From contig NZ_DRGY01000018.1 of NCBI RefSeq assembly GCF_011049865.1, positions 1 to 44,655 on the forward strand: DNA of 44,655 bases, given 5' to 3'. Below, one piece after another: positions 19,283 to 28,964 of this stretch. Both the position numbers and the translations under genes were made by a program. The notes under the pieces were generated by a model, which was not told the origin of the DNA, ran no database searches, and saw only the letters and a list, made by a program, of their open reading frames with translations. This DNA is from Marinobacter antarcticus. GTDB lineage: Bacteria > Pseudomonadota > Gammaproteobacteria > Pseudomonadales > Oleiphilaceae. Numbering within the stretch: position 1 is the stretch's first letter; every line of letters begins with the position of its first letter.

Positions 19283-20230
19283 TTACCAGGTAATGCCGTC
19301 CGAATCCGGGCTGACAGGGCGAATATCGATAACGGCCTCGCGCTCTCCGGCGTCTTTCTCAATCAGTTCCCGAAGCCGCAAACCTTGCGGTTGTTCCTGG
19401 TTTTCTTGAGAGCCTGGCCGCGTATCAGACAGATCGATGATGATTTCCACACGCCGGTTTTTTGCGCGATTCTCGGCCGAAATATTGTCCACTCTGGGCT
19501 CTGTATCTGCCAGCCCCTTCACCGCCAGACGCCTGGGCTCAACATCGCCGGTGGCCAACAAAACGTTTGCAACAGCGGCCGAGCGGGCCGCAGAGAGATC
19601 CCAGTTGCTGTAGAAGCGCGACGTGCGAATGGGAATGTCGTCGGTATGCCCTTCCACCGTGAGCTTGCCAGGCATGTCGGCCAGCACCTTCGCCATCTCC
19701 AGAAGCAGGCCTTCGAATTCATAGGTCAGTTCTGCCGAGCCGGATGGAAACGAGCCTTTTTCCTCGACGCGTATGACGATGTGGTAAGCATTCCTGTCTT
19801 TTTCTACCGTAATTCGGCCATCGGAAATGGCCTCCTTGAGGGTGTCCCGGATGCGGGCGGTGTTGGCTTCTAGGGCTTGGTCGGCCGCCGCTTCTTCCGA
19901 CTGTTCCGTAGGGCTTTTCAGAGTTTGCAGCTCTGGTTGCTGATCGGTTGTGGTCTGACGGACTTCATTAACGAGCGTTGGCTCGGGAGGCGCCGGAGAG
20001 AACTTGTCGAAGATCGGGCTGGTGCCCTGGGGAATCTCCAGTGCCGGAACTTCGCGCTGAACCCCGAAGGCTTGTGAGAGTTCACCGGCAATCTGCTTGA
20101 ATTTCATCGCGTCGATTTCAGAAAATGACAGCAAAAGCACAAAAAAGCACATCAGCAGAGACATCAGGTCGGCGAAGGTGACAACCCACGCGGGAATGCC
20201 CGGCTTTTCCTCTTCTGGGAGCTCGTCCAT
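19283..20230 (-). CDS. MotB/PomB-type flagellar stator protein
   Basis: A 315-residue stator subunit. The single membrane helix (about 14-34) has the ion-binding aspartate at residue 21 within PAWVVTFADLMSLLMCFFVL. It is followed by a plug/linker region, and residues ~145-290 form an OmpA-like peptidoglycan-binding domain (GHTDDIPIRTSRFYSNWDLS, then NRRVEIIIDL). The context and helix pattern resemble PomB/MotD (Vibrio PomB, Pseudomonas MotD) more than E. coli MotB, so sodium drive is possible, but the ion cannot be decided from this alone. It is five bases downstream of its MotA/PomA partner, forming an operon. No flagellar structural genes lie nearby, as is common for the second stator set in this lineage. 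Confidence 0.92.
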   Translation of the reverse strand: MDELPEEEKPGIPAWVVTFADLMSLLMCFFVLLLSFSEIDAMKFKQIAGELSQAFGVQREVPALEIPQGTSPIFDKFSPAPPEPTLVNEVRQTTTDQQPELQTLKSPTEQSEEAAADQALEANTARIRDTLKEAISDGRITVEKDRNAYHIVIRVEEKGSFPSGSAELTYEFEGLLLEMAKVLADMPGKLTVEGHTDDIPIRTSRFYSNWDLSAARSAAVANVLLATGDVEPRRLAVKGLADTEPRVDNISAENRAKNRRVEIIIDLSDTRPGSQENQEQPQGLRLRELIEKDAGEREAVIDIRPVSPDSDGITW

Positions 20231-20235
20231 AGGGC

Positions 20236-21012
20236 TTATCCGCTGGCGGTCTCTGGCTCCGGCGTTTTGTCGCGCTGGCCTGGTGGCAGGTAGCTGGAGA
20301 GCATTTGTTCGATAATGCGTGGATTTGTGCCCTGCTGAATGGCCACTAATGCGTCGGTGTACAGCATTTGCAGGCGGGCCTCTTCGGTCATCCGCAGGGA
20401 CAACTTATCGGCGATGGGGGTGGCTATCATGGTCGCAATCATCGCGCCGTAAAGCGTGGTCAGCAACGCAACGGCCATGGCCGGGCCGATGGATTTGGGA
20501 TCTTCCATATTGGAGAGCATTTGTACAAGACCAATCAGGGTGCCGATCATACCCATCGCCGGCGCTACGTCTGCCATGGCGGTGAACACTTTGGCGCCGG
20601 ACCGGTTGTGGTCAAGCGTCATCAGGCGTTCTTTGTCCAGCAGCTGCTTGATTGTGTCGCCGGTCTGGCCGTCAACCAGCATCTGAATGCCCTTGCCGAG
20701 AAACGGCGAGGCGACTTCCCGGCCCTCGAGCCCCAATGGCCCCTCTTTGCGGGCGACGTTGGCCACGTCTACCAGCTCTTCAATGCTGGTTTGTGTCTCC
20801 GGGAGTTTGAACTTGAACGCCCGGAGAGCTGCCTTGAAAGCGCCTAGAAACTGTGGAATGCTGAATTTGGCCAGCACCACCAGCATGGTGCCACCTACGA
20901 CGATCAGAAGGGATGCAGAGTTCAGGAAAACATCGGGTGAGACGCCGAGAATAACGGCGGATGCGATGAGTACCAGCGCGCCAACAAGGCCGATAAGGGT
21001 GGCAAAATCCAC
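20236..21012 (-). CDS. MotA/PomA-type flagellar stator protein
   Basis: A 258-residue stator channel subunit with four membrane helices (about 3-22, 30-50, 148-170 and 182-205) and the large cytoplasmic loop between helices 2 and 3. Characteristic motifs are GGTMLVVLAKF after helix 2, and VAPAMGMIGTLIGLVQML at helix 3. The length fits PomA/MotC (about 255), shorter than E. coli MotA (295). With the downstream partner it should form the 5:2 stator that couples ion flow to flagellar rotation. The ATG at 21012 is the natural start (MDFATLIGLVGALVLI). Confidence 0.93.
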   Translation of the reverse strand: MDFATLIGLVGALVLIASAVILGVSPDVFLNSASLLIVVGGTMLVVLAKFSIPQFLGAFKAALRAFKFKLPETQTSIEELVDVANVARKEGPLGLEGREVASPFLGKGIQMLVDGQTGDTIKQLLDKERLMTLDHNRSGAKVFTAMADVAPAMGMIGTLIGLVQMLSNMEDPKSIGPAMAVALLTTLYGAMIATMIATPIADKLSLRMTEEARLQMLYTDALVAIQQGTNPRIIEQMLSSYLPPGQRDKTPEPETASG

Positions 21013-21076
21013 GTGCGCTCCTGCAAATGTCGCGATAAAACCAGGGTGGTGAGATTACCTGCAGTTCATTATTCAA

Positions 21077-21496
21077 TCAATCAGCTTGTGCCCATTGTGT
21101 GGACTCGTCTCTGAATTCTTTGAAAGCTGCGTACTTGTGCAGGTCAGACTCGACCAGGTTCAAGCACAGTGCAACAACGCCAACATCGTCTACGAAGCCG
21201 ATGCCGAGCAGCAGGTCGGGAATGAGATCCAGTGGATTGAGCACGTATAACAGCGCACCCGCAATGGCTGCGATGCTTTTCCATGGAACATTGCGGTAAC
21301 TGCCGTTCCAGTAGTCCCTGAGCATGGAAAACATCAGTTTGATGTCGGCGCTGAACCGATTCAGTTTTCCGCTGTTTTTAACCTTTGCCTCAATAGCCTG
21401 CTGCCGATTCAGCAACGCCTCCAGATCGGCAGGGTTTACCTTTTCAGCTTCTGCATTCAGTTCTTTTTGCGCGTTCTTCTGGCTGAACAGGGCCAT
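21077..21496 (-). CDS. YkvA family (DUF1232) small membrane protein
   Basis: A 139-residue protein. The C-terminal half holds the DUF1232/YkvA signature: a hydrophobic segment IAAIAGALLYVLNPLDLIPD followed by GFVDDVGVVALCLNLVESDL. The N-terminal half is charged and probably helical (KNAQKELNAEAEKVNPADLE). The start at 21496 has AGAGGA about nine bases upstream; the open frame to 21535 is not needed. The family has no established biochemical role; a membrane-associated function is likely. It lies 64 bases upstream of pomA on the same strand and may share a transcript with the stator genes. Confidence 0.85.
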   Translation of the reverse strand: MALFSQKNAQKELNAEAEKVNPADLEALLNRQQAIEAKVKNSGKLNRFSADIKLMFSMLRDYWNGSYRNVPWKSIAAIAGALLYVLNPLDLIPDLLLGIGFVDDVGVVALCLNLVESDLHKYAAFKEFRDESTQWAQAD

Positions 21497-21562
21497 GAAT
21501 AGCTGTCCTCTGGTGATGAATGGGGCGCCGGTCAATCATAGTGCCAATTGCCGTCGCGATAT

Positions 21563-21596
21563 AGTGTCATTAAGAGTGTCATTAAGAGTGTCATTA
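21563..21596. repeat. 12-bp tandem repeat downstream of the cryptochrome gene
   Basis: The unit AGTGTCATTAAG occurs twice in full plus ten bases of a third copy, ending six bases before the cryptochrome stop codon (gene on the minus strand). It is untranslated and has no hairpin potential, so it is not a terminator. Confidence 0.88.
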
Positions 21597-21601
21597 TAGC
21601 G

Positions 21602-22936
21602 TCACGAAATTGGCCAGTCCGCCGCATCCACTGTGTGCAATCCAACCGGTTGTTCGGCGTGGCCGCGCCACTTATCAATGAAGAGACCCTGCGGATCGTA
21701 TTGCTGGGCCTGTTTTTCCAGATTGAACTGGCGAAGGCCGCGGGGGTCGGCGCCTACACCGGCCAGGTACTGCCAATTACCGTAGTTGCTAGCCACATCA
21801 TAATCTATCAGTTGCTCTTCGAACCATGCGGCACCGTAGCGCCAGTCCAGTTCCAGTTCGTTCACAAAACAACTGGCGACCAACTGCCGACCCCGGTTGC
21901 TCATATAACCGGTTTCCCGGAGCTGATTCATGGCCGCGTTGACCAAGGGGTACTCGGTGGTGCCTTCGCACCAGGCTTTGAAGCGGTGCCCGTAAAACGT
22001 GACGGGCCGGCGCTTGTGTTGCACGCCGTTGCGCCGGAACAAATCAGCACCGTGCTTCAGGGCGTACCAGTAAAAGTACTCCCGCCACAGCAGTTCAAAC
22101 CAAAGCCAGTAAGTGGACTCGTTTCGGGTTTCATCGCGCTCGTATCGGGCAATGGTTTCTGCAACTTCCCGTGCCGAGAGTGAGCCATCGGCCAGCCAGG
22201 GCGAGAACTTCGAGGAGGCATCCCATTCCTGGAGGGCATCGAGGGCATTTCGCGTTTGCTTGTAATTGTCGATGGCATGATGACCGAATAAAAATTCCTG
22301 CAGACGGGCCAGGCCGGCCTTTTCTCCGCCCGTGAACGGGGCAGGATGCAGCGGTTTTTTAACGGCGGGGCACTCACCCCGGTTGTCTTCGGGAAACCCC
22401 GGTGCCGGTGGCAACGCCGTGAGGGTTCGGATGCGCAGCATTGAGGGGCCGCGTTCGCCGGATTTTTCGATCAGTTTACGAAATTTTGAAAAGGAATCCG
22501 GCAGGTCTTCCAGGCTCATGGGGAGCGAGCTTTCGGTAAACAGGCCGAGCGTTTCGAATTCCTGAAACAGGGTGTCGGGTAACGTGTCCTGAATGACTTG
22601 CCATTGACCAGCTTCCCGCGTGCCGGGTTGGCGCGAGCGGATGACTCTGTTCACTTTATGGTTATGCACCAGCGCTGGAATGACGTCCTCGGGCTTGCCA
22701 TAGGCAATATGCAATCGTTGGCCCAGAGCCCGGAGATTACGTTCCAGCGTGATCAGGCTTTGCCAGAGAAATCGCCAGCGGTGATCGCCCATCGCCTTGC
22801 TCTGCAGGGGGCCGGGTTGGAACCATCGGGGGTCCACAACATACGCGCACAGCAGCATGTCTGATTTTGAGGCGGCTAACAGGGCCGCGTTATCGTGTAA
22901 TCGAAGATCTCGGGTAAACCAGTAAAGCGTATTCAA
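21602..22936 (-). CDS. Cryptochrome-DASH / photolyase-family flavoprotein
   Basis: About 444 residues. The N-terminal Rossmann-like antenna domain starts NTLYWFTRDLRLHDN, and the C-terminal FAD-binding helical domain contains WLADGSLSAREVAETI, YWLWFELLWREYFYWYALKH, NRGRQLVASCFVNELELDW and ASNYGNWQYLAGVGADPRG. The QFNLEKQAQQYDP segment is typical of cryptochrome-DASH, a light-dependent flavoprotein that repairs pyrimidine dimers in single-stranded DNA and may also signal. A TTG at 22936 gives the exact family N-terminus. In-frame ATGs at 22993 and 23038 are alternatives with weak ribosome-binding sites. The region just before the TTG holds an imperfect 17-base tandem repeat. It is alone in orientation with the SDR gene upstream, separated by 125 bases. 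Confidence 0.9.
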   Translation of the reverse strand: MNTLYWFTRDLRLHDNAALLAASKSDMLLCAYVVDPRWFQPGPLQSKAMGDHRWRFLWQSLITLERNLRALGQRLHIAYGKPEDVIPALVHNHKVNRVIRSRQPGTREAGQWQVIQDTLPDTLFQEFETLGLFTESSLPMSLEDLPDSFSKFRKLIEKSGERGPSMLRIRTLTALPPAPGFPEDNRGECPAVKKPLHPAPFTGGEKAGLARLQEFLFGHHAIDNYKQTRNALDALQEWDASSKFSPWLADGSLSAREVAETIARYERDETRNESTYWLWFELLWREYFYWYALKHGADLFRRNGVQHKRRPVTFYGHRFKAWCEGTTEYPLVNAAMNQLRETGYMSNRGRQLVASCFVNELELDWRYGAAWFEEQLIDYDVASNYGNWQYLAGVGADPRGLRQFNLEKQAQQYDPQGLFIDKWRGHAEQPVGLHTVDAADWPIS

Positions 22937-22970
22937 TGTGAAGGCCTGTCCAACGTGAAAACCTGTCCAA
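22937..22970. repeat. Imperfect 17-bp tandem repeat at the cryptochrome start
   Basis: Two adjacent 17-base units (TGTGAAGGCCTGTCCAA and CGTGAAAACCTGTCCAA) agree at 14 positions. They lie immediately upstream of the TTG proposed as the cryptochrome start and contain its possible ribosome-binding site. Confidence 0.75.
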
Positions 22971-23061
22971 ACCGCTTGTGCGGTCACAGTCATACGCTTC
23001 AGATGTGTGAAAAGATTATCAGAAGCGCATGACGGCAACAGGCGTCAGTCTGAAAGCAGGC

Positions 23062-23823
23062 TTACATCTCCTGTGCCGTAGGGCGAAGGATGATCTCGTT
23101 GATATCCACGTCCTGAGGCTGCTCAATCGCGTAGACAATGGCGCGGGCAACCGCATCGGCATCGATAGCCACTTTGTAGAGCTCTTCCGCGGCTTGTGCT
23201 GCATCGGGGTCGGTGATGGTGCTGGTCAGTTCGGTGGCTATTGCGCCCGGAGAGATGTTGGTGCTGCGAATTTCATCGCCGGCTTCCATACGCAGTCCTT
23301 CGGAGAGGGCTTTCACAGCGTACTTGGTTGCGCAATACACGGCACCACCCGCGAACACTTTGTGCCCGGCTACCGAGGACAGGTTGATCACGTGCCCGCT
23401 GTGCTGCTCGCGCATGGTGGGCAGCACGGCCGCGATGCCATACAAAACGCCCTTGATGTTGACGTCGATCATTTGTTCCCACTCGTCTACCTTCAAGGCA
23501 TCCAGCGGCGCCAGCGGCATAAGGCCCGCGTTGTTGATCAGCACATCGATGCGGCCAAATTTCTTTTTGGCCGCTGCTGCCAGGCTTTCGACCTGTTTGC
23601 GGTCGGTCACATCGGTGACCTGCCACAAGACGTCTGCACCCTTTGCCGTCAGCTCATCAGCCAGCGACTTCAGGCGGTCTTCCCGGCGGGCTGCCAGCAC
23701 CAGCTTGGCGCCACGATCGGCCAGGCGCCGGGCGGTGGATTCGCCCAGGCCGCTGCTGGCGCCGGTGATGATAATTACCTTCTCGTTAATCGTATCGTTA
23801 ATCGTATCGTTGGTGTTGCTCAT
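23062..23823 (-). CDS. SDR-family NAD(P)-dependent oxidoreductase
   Basis: A 253-residue classical short-chain dehydrogenase of the YdfG-like type. Visible elements are the cofactor loop TGASSGLG (about 20-27), NNAG (about 94-97), the catalytic Ser in INLSSVAG, and the YCATK pair (Tyr-x-x-x-Lys) about 13 residues later. PG at SPGAIATEL closes the substrate loop. An arginine pair after beta-2 (AARRED) suggests NADP. The N-terminus [15 protein letters not shown] is lengthened by a 12-base tandem duplication. The gene begins 33 bases after nemA on the same strand, so it is likely co-transcribed with nemA and nemR. It could reduce carbonyl products formed during electrophile detoxification, but the substrate is not known. 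Confidence 0.9.
   Translation of the reverse strand: MSNTNDTINDTINEKVIIITGASSGLGESTARRLADRGAKLVLAARREDRLKSLADELTAKGADVLWQVTDVTDRKQVESLAAAAKKKFGRIDVLINNAGLMPLAPLDALKVDEWEQMIDVNIKGVLYGIAAVLPTMREQHSGHVINLSSVAGHKVFAGGAVYCATKYAVKALSEGLRMEAGDEIRSTNISPGAIATELTSTITDPDAAQAAEELYKVAIDADAVARAIVYAIEQPQDVDINEIILRPTAQEM
23784..23811. repeat. 12-bp tandem repeat at the SDR start
   Basis: CGTTAATCGTAT occurs twice, then four bases of a third copy. It encodes the repeated NDTINDTIN at the SDR N-terminus, just after the start codon and in frame. Confidence 0.88.
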
Positions 23824-23856
23824 CGGTTTGCTCCCGTTTGGATCAAAAATTGCTGA

Positions 23857-24984
23857 TCAGGCGTTTGCTTCAAGTTTTTCCAGTGCCGGATAATCGGTAT
23901 ACCCGTGTTCATCGCCACCGTAGAAGGTGCTGTCGTCCCATTCGTTGAGGGGCGCATTCTGACGAAACCGCTCAGGCAGATCCGGGTTGGCGATAAACGG
24001 CCGGCCAAAGGTAACCAGATCGCAACGGCCTTCGCTGATACGGATGCGGGCCTCTTCGGCAGTATAGGCGCCGTTGGCGATGTAGGTACCTTTATAAGCT
24101 GCCCGGATTGCGTCGATGACGTCTTCCGGGCGGCCGTTGGCATGGTTGCCCTGGAAGGAATCTTCTACGACTTCGAGATAGCCGATACCCAAGTCGTTCA
24201 GGTGTTTGGCAAAAGTGCTAAAGGTTTCAATTGGATTATTGTCGTACATTCCGTTGAAGCTTCCGGTTGGGCCAACACGAACGCCCACTTTGTCTTTGCC
24301 CCACACATCGATGACGGCCTGGATTACCATCAGCGGCAGGCGCAGGCGATTTTCCAACGTACCGCCGTATTCATCGGTGCGGTGATTGCTGCCACTCTTT
24401 ATAAATTGGTCCAGCAGGTAGCCATTCGCGGCGTGAACCTCTACGCCATCAAATCCGGCTGCCTTCGCGTTCCGTGCGCCTTGGCGATACTGCTCGACAA
24501 TGCCGGCCATTTCGGCGGTTTCCAATGCACGTGGTTCCGGCACATCTACCATGCCGGAGTCTGCACTGATAAAGGTTTTGGCGCCTTCTGCCCTGATGGC
24601 AGAGGGCGCGACTGGCTGGTCGCCATTTGGCTGCAGATCCGGGTGGGAAATGCGGCCCACATGCCATAGCTGCATGTGAATGCGACCGCCAGCCGTATGA
24701 ACCGCGTTTGTAACCTTTTTCCAGCCATCAATTTGTTCGTTGGAATGAATGCCTGGCGTGAACGCGTACCCCTTGCCTTGAGGCGAGATCTGAGTTGCTT
24801 CACTGAGAATCAGCCCGGCACTGGCCCGCTGTTCGTAGTAGTGCGCGTTCAGGGCGTTCGGAATGTCGCCTGGTTGGCTGGCGCGTGAGCGGGTCAGTGG
24901 CGACATTAAAACCCGGTTGGGCAGTGTGACGCCGCCCAGTTCAAATGGCTGAAATAACGGATCGTTCTGTTTTTGGTTACTCAT
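23857..24984 (-). CDS. nemA: Alkene reductase, old yellow enzyme family
   Basis: A 375-residue FMN-dependent ene-reductase (N-ethylmaleimide reductase type) that reduces activated double bonds and nitro compounds with NADPH. It begins with DPLFQPFELGGVTLPNRVLM and contains MSPLTRSRA, HMQLWHVGRISHP, and the substrate-binding His/Asn pair in GVEVHAANGYLLDQFIKSG. The C-terminal FMN phosphate-binding loop is CDLVTFGRPFIANPDLPER. Length is close to E. coli NemA (365). The ATG at 24984 has AAAGG about nine bases upstream. It is downstream of a NemR-like regulator on the same strand, with a 67-base gap holding a palindrome that is a good operator candidate. The SDR follows 33 bases later. Confidence 0.95.
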   Translation of the reverse strand: MSNQKQNDPLFQPFELGGVTLPNRVLMSPLTRSRASQPGDIPNALNAHYYEQRASAGLILSEATQISPQGKGYAFTPGIHSNEQIDGWKKVTNAVHTAGGRIHMQLWHVGRISHPDLQPNGDQPVAPSAIRAEGAKTFISADSGMVDVPEPRALETAEMAGIVEQYRQGARNAKAAGFDGVEVHAANGYLLDQFIKSGSNHRTDEYGGTLENRLRLPLMVIQAVIDVWGKDKVGVRVGPTGSFNGMYDNNPIETFSTFAKHLNDLGIGYLEVVEDSFQGNHANGRPEDVIDAIRAAYKGTYIANGAYTAEEARIRISEGRCDLVTFGRPFIANPDLPERFRQNAPLNEWDDSTFYGGDEHGYTDYPALEKLEANA

Positions 24985-25017
24985 AAAATACGCCTTTTAG
25001 GATAAACAAATGTTAAT

Positions 25018-25029
25018 TAGACCAGTCTA
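25018..25029. promoter_or_regulatory. Putative NemR operator upstream of nemA
   Basis: TAGACCAGTCTA is an inverted repeat of TAGAC around two bases, 34-45 bases upstream of the nemA start codon. The same half-site occurs in the nemR/frmA intergenic palindrome. From memory the E. coli NemR site also has TAGAC-type half-sites; this was not checked. Confidence 0.65.
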
Positions 25030-25051
25030 CTAGAAAGTGTGCGAAAAAAAT

Positions 25052-25654
25052 TTACAGGGTGCTAATACCAAGACATCGGGTGAAAAATACGCGGACAAAC
25101 CGTTCCATCGGCTCTGTTGATTTGACAACCTTGGCCCTCAGAATGGCGCCTTCCCAACCGGATAGCAGGAAGCTGGCGGCATCTGCGGAATCAATGCCCG
25201 AAGCAATGTCTCCGGCGGTTTGCGCGTCGGCAATGCAATCTTCAAAGCGCTTTTCCCAAGCGGAAAACACATTGTTCAATCGAACGCGGAACATCTCGTT
25301 TTGCCCCGCCAATTCTTGGCCCAAATTGCCAATAAGGCAGCCACGGGTGCAGTTGCAGTCTGTCATATTGTCGAAGCCGGTATCGAAATAGGCCCGCAAA
25401 CGATCAACGTAGGAACGACTGCTGTCATTAAGAATGTGATCAAGTTTCGTATCGTATTCCTCGGCGAAGGTATCGATGATCGCAAGGCCGAAGTCATTCT
25501 TGCTGCTGAAGTAATGATAGAACGACCCTTTGGGCACGCCAGCAACCGTGAGGATGCCATTGATGCCTGTTGCACCAAATCCCTTCGTGCCGATAAGGTC
25601 GGCGCCTGTTTGAATGATAAGATTGCGTGTGGCGTTCGTCGTCATGGCCACCAT
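25052..25654 (-). CDS. nemR: TetR-family electrophile/redox-sensing repressor
   Basis: A 200-residue TetR regulator. Residues ~9-55 are the helix-turn-helix (GINGILTVAGVPKGSFYHYF). The C-terminal ligand domain has a cysteine cluster DCNCTRGCLIGNLGQE. Counting from 25654, the third cysteine is Cys106, and GAILRAKVVKSTEPME places a lysine at 175. In E. coli NemR, Cys106 and Lys175 are the residues that form the oxidant-induced link, and both surroundings align well (SGCLTVKL and ANLQAKISRSFEPLE, recalled). The gene lies between nemA and a divergent frmA, with a TAGAC palindrome on both sides. A second ATG at 25645 is an alternative start. It is predicted to repress nemA and the SDR, and itself, until electrophiles or hypochlorite arrive. 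Confidence 0.9.
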   Translation of the reverse strand: MVAMTTNATRNLIIQTGADLIGTKGFGATGINGILTVAGVPKGSFYHYFSSKNDFGLAIIDTFAEEYDTKLDHILNDSSRSYVDRLRAYFDTGFDNMTDCNCTRGCLIGNLGQELAGQNEMFRVRLNNVFSAWEKRFEDCIADAQTAGDIASGIDSADAASFLLSGWEGAILRAKVVKSTEPMERFVRVFFTRCLGISTL

Positions 25655-25655
25655 A

Positions 25656-25672
25656 CTAGACCGATCGTCTAG
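25656..25672. promoter_or_regulatory. Putative NemR operator in the nemR/frmA intergenic region
   Basis: CTAGACCGATCGTCTAG is a perfect six-base inverted repeat (CTAGAC/GTCTAG) around five bases. It touches the nemR start codon and lies about 80 bases upstream of frmA, so a bound repressor could block nemR transcription and possibly influence frmA. Confidence 0.7.
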
Positions 25673-25749
25673 AATCCGTCAAACTCTCGATGTCCGAAAA
25701 AACCGCATCAGAGATAACCGTAACCGTAATTATGCCTGCAAGGAGATAG

Positions 25750-26865
<1,116 letters not shown>

Positions 26866-26881
26866 CCGGATTGTGAATGTC

Positions 26882-26913
26882 GCCGGAGCGCCTGAATTGG
26901 CCCCCGGCTTTTT
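26882..26913 (+). terminator. Probable terminator after frmA
   Basis: A GC-rich stem, GCCGG at 26882-26886 paired with CCGGC at 26904-26908, is followed by TTTTT. The loop is long (about 17 bases), with a possible extra pair inside, so this is a moderate call, 16 bases past the frmA stop. Confidence 0.6.
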
Positions 26914-27010
26914 AAAGGCTGACAGCGGTGCTCTGTAGGCTCTAGGCTGTGGGTAGGTTGCGGGTAAAAGAAAAATCTCAAACAAAAACAATAGCGAACG
27001 GAGTGACTCA

Positions 27011-28903
27011 ATGAGTCTTTCATGGAAACAAAAATTCATGTTGTTAATTGTCGCCACTCTGATCGGGCTGGCCATTGCCACCATGGTATCTTTAGGTGGG
27101 CTTGCCAAGGTATCCGACGCCTATGACGCACGTGGGCAGGCCCGGGCCTATGAATCGGCGTCCCTCGCACTGCTGAATAACTGGCTGGCAATCGAGAGGG
27201 TGAGTGAGAGTCTCGAGCCGGCACAGGTCGACCGCTATCAAGAGCAGCTTCAATCCCTCGCCGCCCAATCATTAGCGCTTAAAGAATCCGCAGGCGCCTT
27301 ATCGGATGAGGCCATCGACGCCACCGCACAGGAAATCCGAACGCAAGTTGAACAATATGTCCAGCTGCGCCGCGATTGGCTGGCCCTGAGCCAGCAATTG
27401 GCCCTGAGCCAGCAATTGGGCCTGACGCCCGCCGATGGGCTAAGAGCGGCCATGTCCAATAATATCAACGAGCTGCGAAAAATCAGCATTTCCATGTTTG
27501 ACGATGATATCAGTATCATTGCGTCTGCCTACCGGGATTACCTCTCGACCTTTGACCCCGCCTACGCCCAGACGACCCGCGAGGCCCTTGAGCGAATGCT
27601 GACAATCGTCAGGAAGATGGATTGGCAGGACATCGACATTGGTCAGGCCATACAGGGGTTTGACGATGCGTTTTCAGAGGCCGAGCAGCTTGTAGTCTCA
27701 GTGTCCGGGACGCAAAGCAATTTGTCTGACACAGGGACACGCATTCGCAATCTCGTTACGGAGCAGAATGACGTGCTCCGGCGTGACGTAATTGTGGTTA
27801 CCAGCAGGCAAGCGGAGGAGGCTCGAACCTCCTCGACCTGGTTGATCATCGCGACGGCTGCGGCGGTATTGGCGATCCTTGTGATCACATTAACAGCCGC
27901 CTCCAGAACCCTGGTAAGGCGACTTAATGAGGCGGTAGGCCTGCTGACCCAGGTCGCCGGGGGCGATCTCAGCCAACGGCTTGAACCGGGAAAGAACCCG
28001 AACGATGAATTCAACCGGTTGGGGTTGGCAGCCAACAAGATGCTGGACGATGTGTCCGGCGTTATCGGGCAAGTGGTTGAGGGCAACCGGACACTGTCCA
28101 CCCTTCAGTCAGAGCTTGACGCGCTGGTGGATCAGATAGGGCGCAACGGTGAACAGGTCGAAGACGGAACCGAACAAACCGCTACGGCGGTGCAGGAAAT
28201 TTCACATACCGCCGTCGATATCGCTCAGCATACCCAGTCGGTGAATGGTGCGGTGCAGAGTGCTAACGACTCTGCCCATTCCAGCTCCGAGGTTGTCCGG
28301 CGCAGTGCCCGCGCCATGAGCGAGCTGGCCGAGCGAATTCACAAAGCCAACGATCAGGTGGAGCGGCTTGGTAAAACCGGCGAAAAGGTGAGTTCCATCG
28401 TCGGAGTGATCAACGGTTTGGCAGAACAGACCAACCTCCTTGCTCTGAATGCCGCCATTGAGGCCGCCAGAGCGGGTGAGGCCGGCCGAGGTTTTTCGGT
28501 GGTAGCCGATGAGGTTCGTTCTCTGGCTGAAAAAACCGTTTCTGCCACCAAAGGTATTGCCGATATCGTTGAATCACTCAATCAGGAAACCAGGACCATC
28601 ACCACCCTCATGAAAGAGGGTCTGGTGTCAGCCGGCGAAGGCGAAGCGAGTTCAAAGGAGGCCGCTACGTCGATTGACCAGATCACCGCCGCAATTGGAC
28701 AGCTGGCCGGCGACATGAATCAGGTGGCCTCCTCCGTAGAGGGCATTTCAACCACCACGGAAGAAATTGCCCAGAAGGTTGAGATGATCCATGGCCACAC
28801 TCGGGAAACCTCCGACATTCGTCAAAAACTCAATGCGCACATCGAGCGGCTTTCGTTTCAGGTTGGCAGCCTGACTCAGGCGTCCCAACGGTTTCGGCTT
28901 TAG
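27011..28903 (+). CDS. Methyl-accepting chemotaxis protein
   Basis: A 630-residue transmembrane chemoreceptor. The first membrane helix is at about 9-28. A periplasmic helical ligand domain spans about 30-275. The second helix ([20 protein letters not shown]) lies at about 276-296, followed by a HAMP domain and the long coiled coil of the signalling domain. The hairpin tip carries the conserved motif [20 protein letters not shown]. The start ATG at 27011 has CGGAG ten bases upstream. The periplasmic part contains an 18-base tandem duplication that repeats LALSQQ, lengthening a helix by six residues. No chemotaxis genes are adjacent. The stimulus is unknown. Confidence 0.94.
   Translation: MSLSWKQKFMLLIVATLIGLAIATMVSLGGLAKVSDAYDARGQARAYESASLALLNNWLAIERVSESLEPAQVDRYQEQLQSLAAQSLALKESAGALSDEAIDATAQEIRTQVEQYVQLRRDWLALSQQLALSQQLGLTPADGLRAAMSNNINELRKISISMFDDDISIIASAYRDYLSTFDPAYAQTTREALERMLTIVRKMDWQDIDIGQAIQGFDDAFSEAEQLVVSVSGTQSNLSDTGTRIRNLVTEQNDVLRRDVIVVTSRQAEEARTSSTWLIIATAAAVLAILVITLTAASRTLVRRLNEAVGLLTQVAGGDLSQRLEPGKNPNDEFNRLGLAANKMLDDVSGVIGQVVEGNRTLSTLQSELDALVDQIGRNGEQVEDGTEQTATAVQEISHTAVDIAQHTQSVNGAVQSANDSAHSSSEVVRRSARAMSELAERIHKANDQVERLGKTGEKVSSIVGVINGLAEQTNLLALNAAIEAARAGEAGRGFSVVADEVRSLAEKTVSATKGIADIVESLNQETRTITTLMKEGLVSAGEGEASSKEAATSIDQITAAIGQLAGDMNQVASSVEGISTTTEEIAQKVEMIHGHTRETSDIRQKLNAHIERLSFQVGSLTQASQRFRL
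27383..27418. repeat. 18-bp perfect tandem duplication in the chemoreceptor
   Basis: GCCCTGAGCCAGCAATTG is present twice in tandem with no mismatch, duplicating ALSQQL in the periplasmic helix of the receptor. The frame is kept, and the lack of divergence indicates a recent event. Confidence 0.93.
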
Positions 28904-28964
28904 CAGGCCTGGCCGACCCCCAGGACGAGGGCCGTATTGAGTTGGCCCAGGGTGGCGGCCCGGG

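Noticed and set aside
21563..21596. CRISPR-like or integron repeat
   Set aside because: Units are only 12 bases, directly adjacent, without spacers or a nearby cas or integrase gene.
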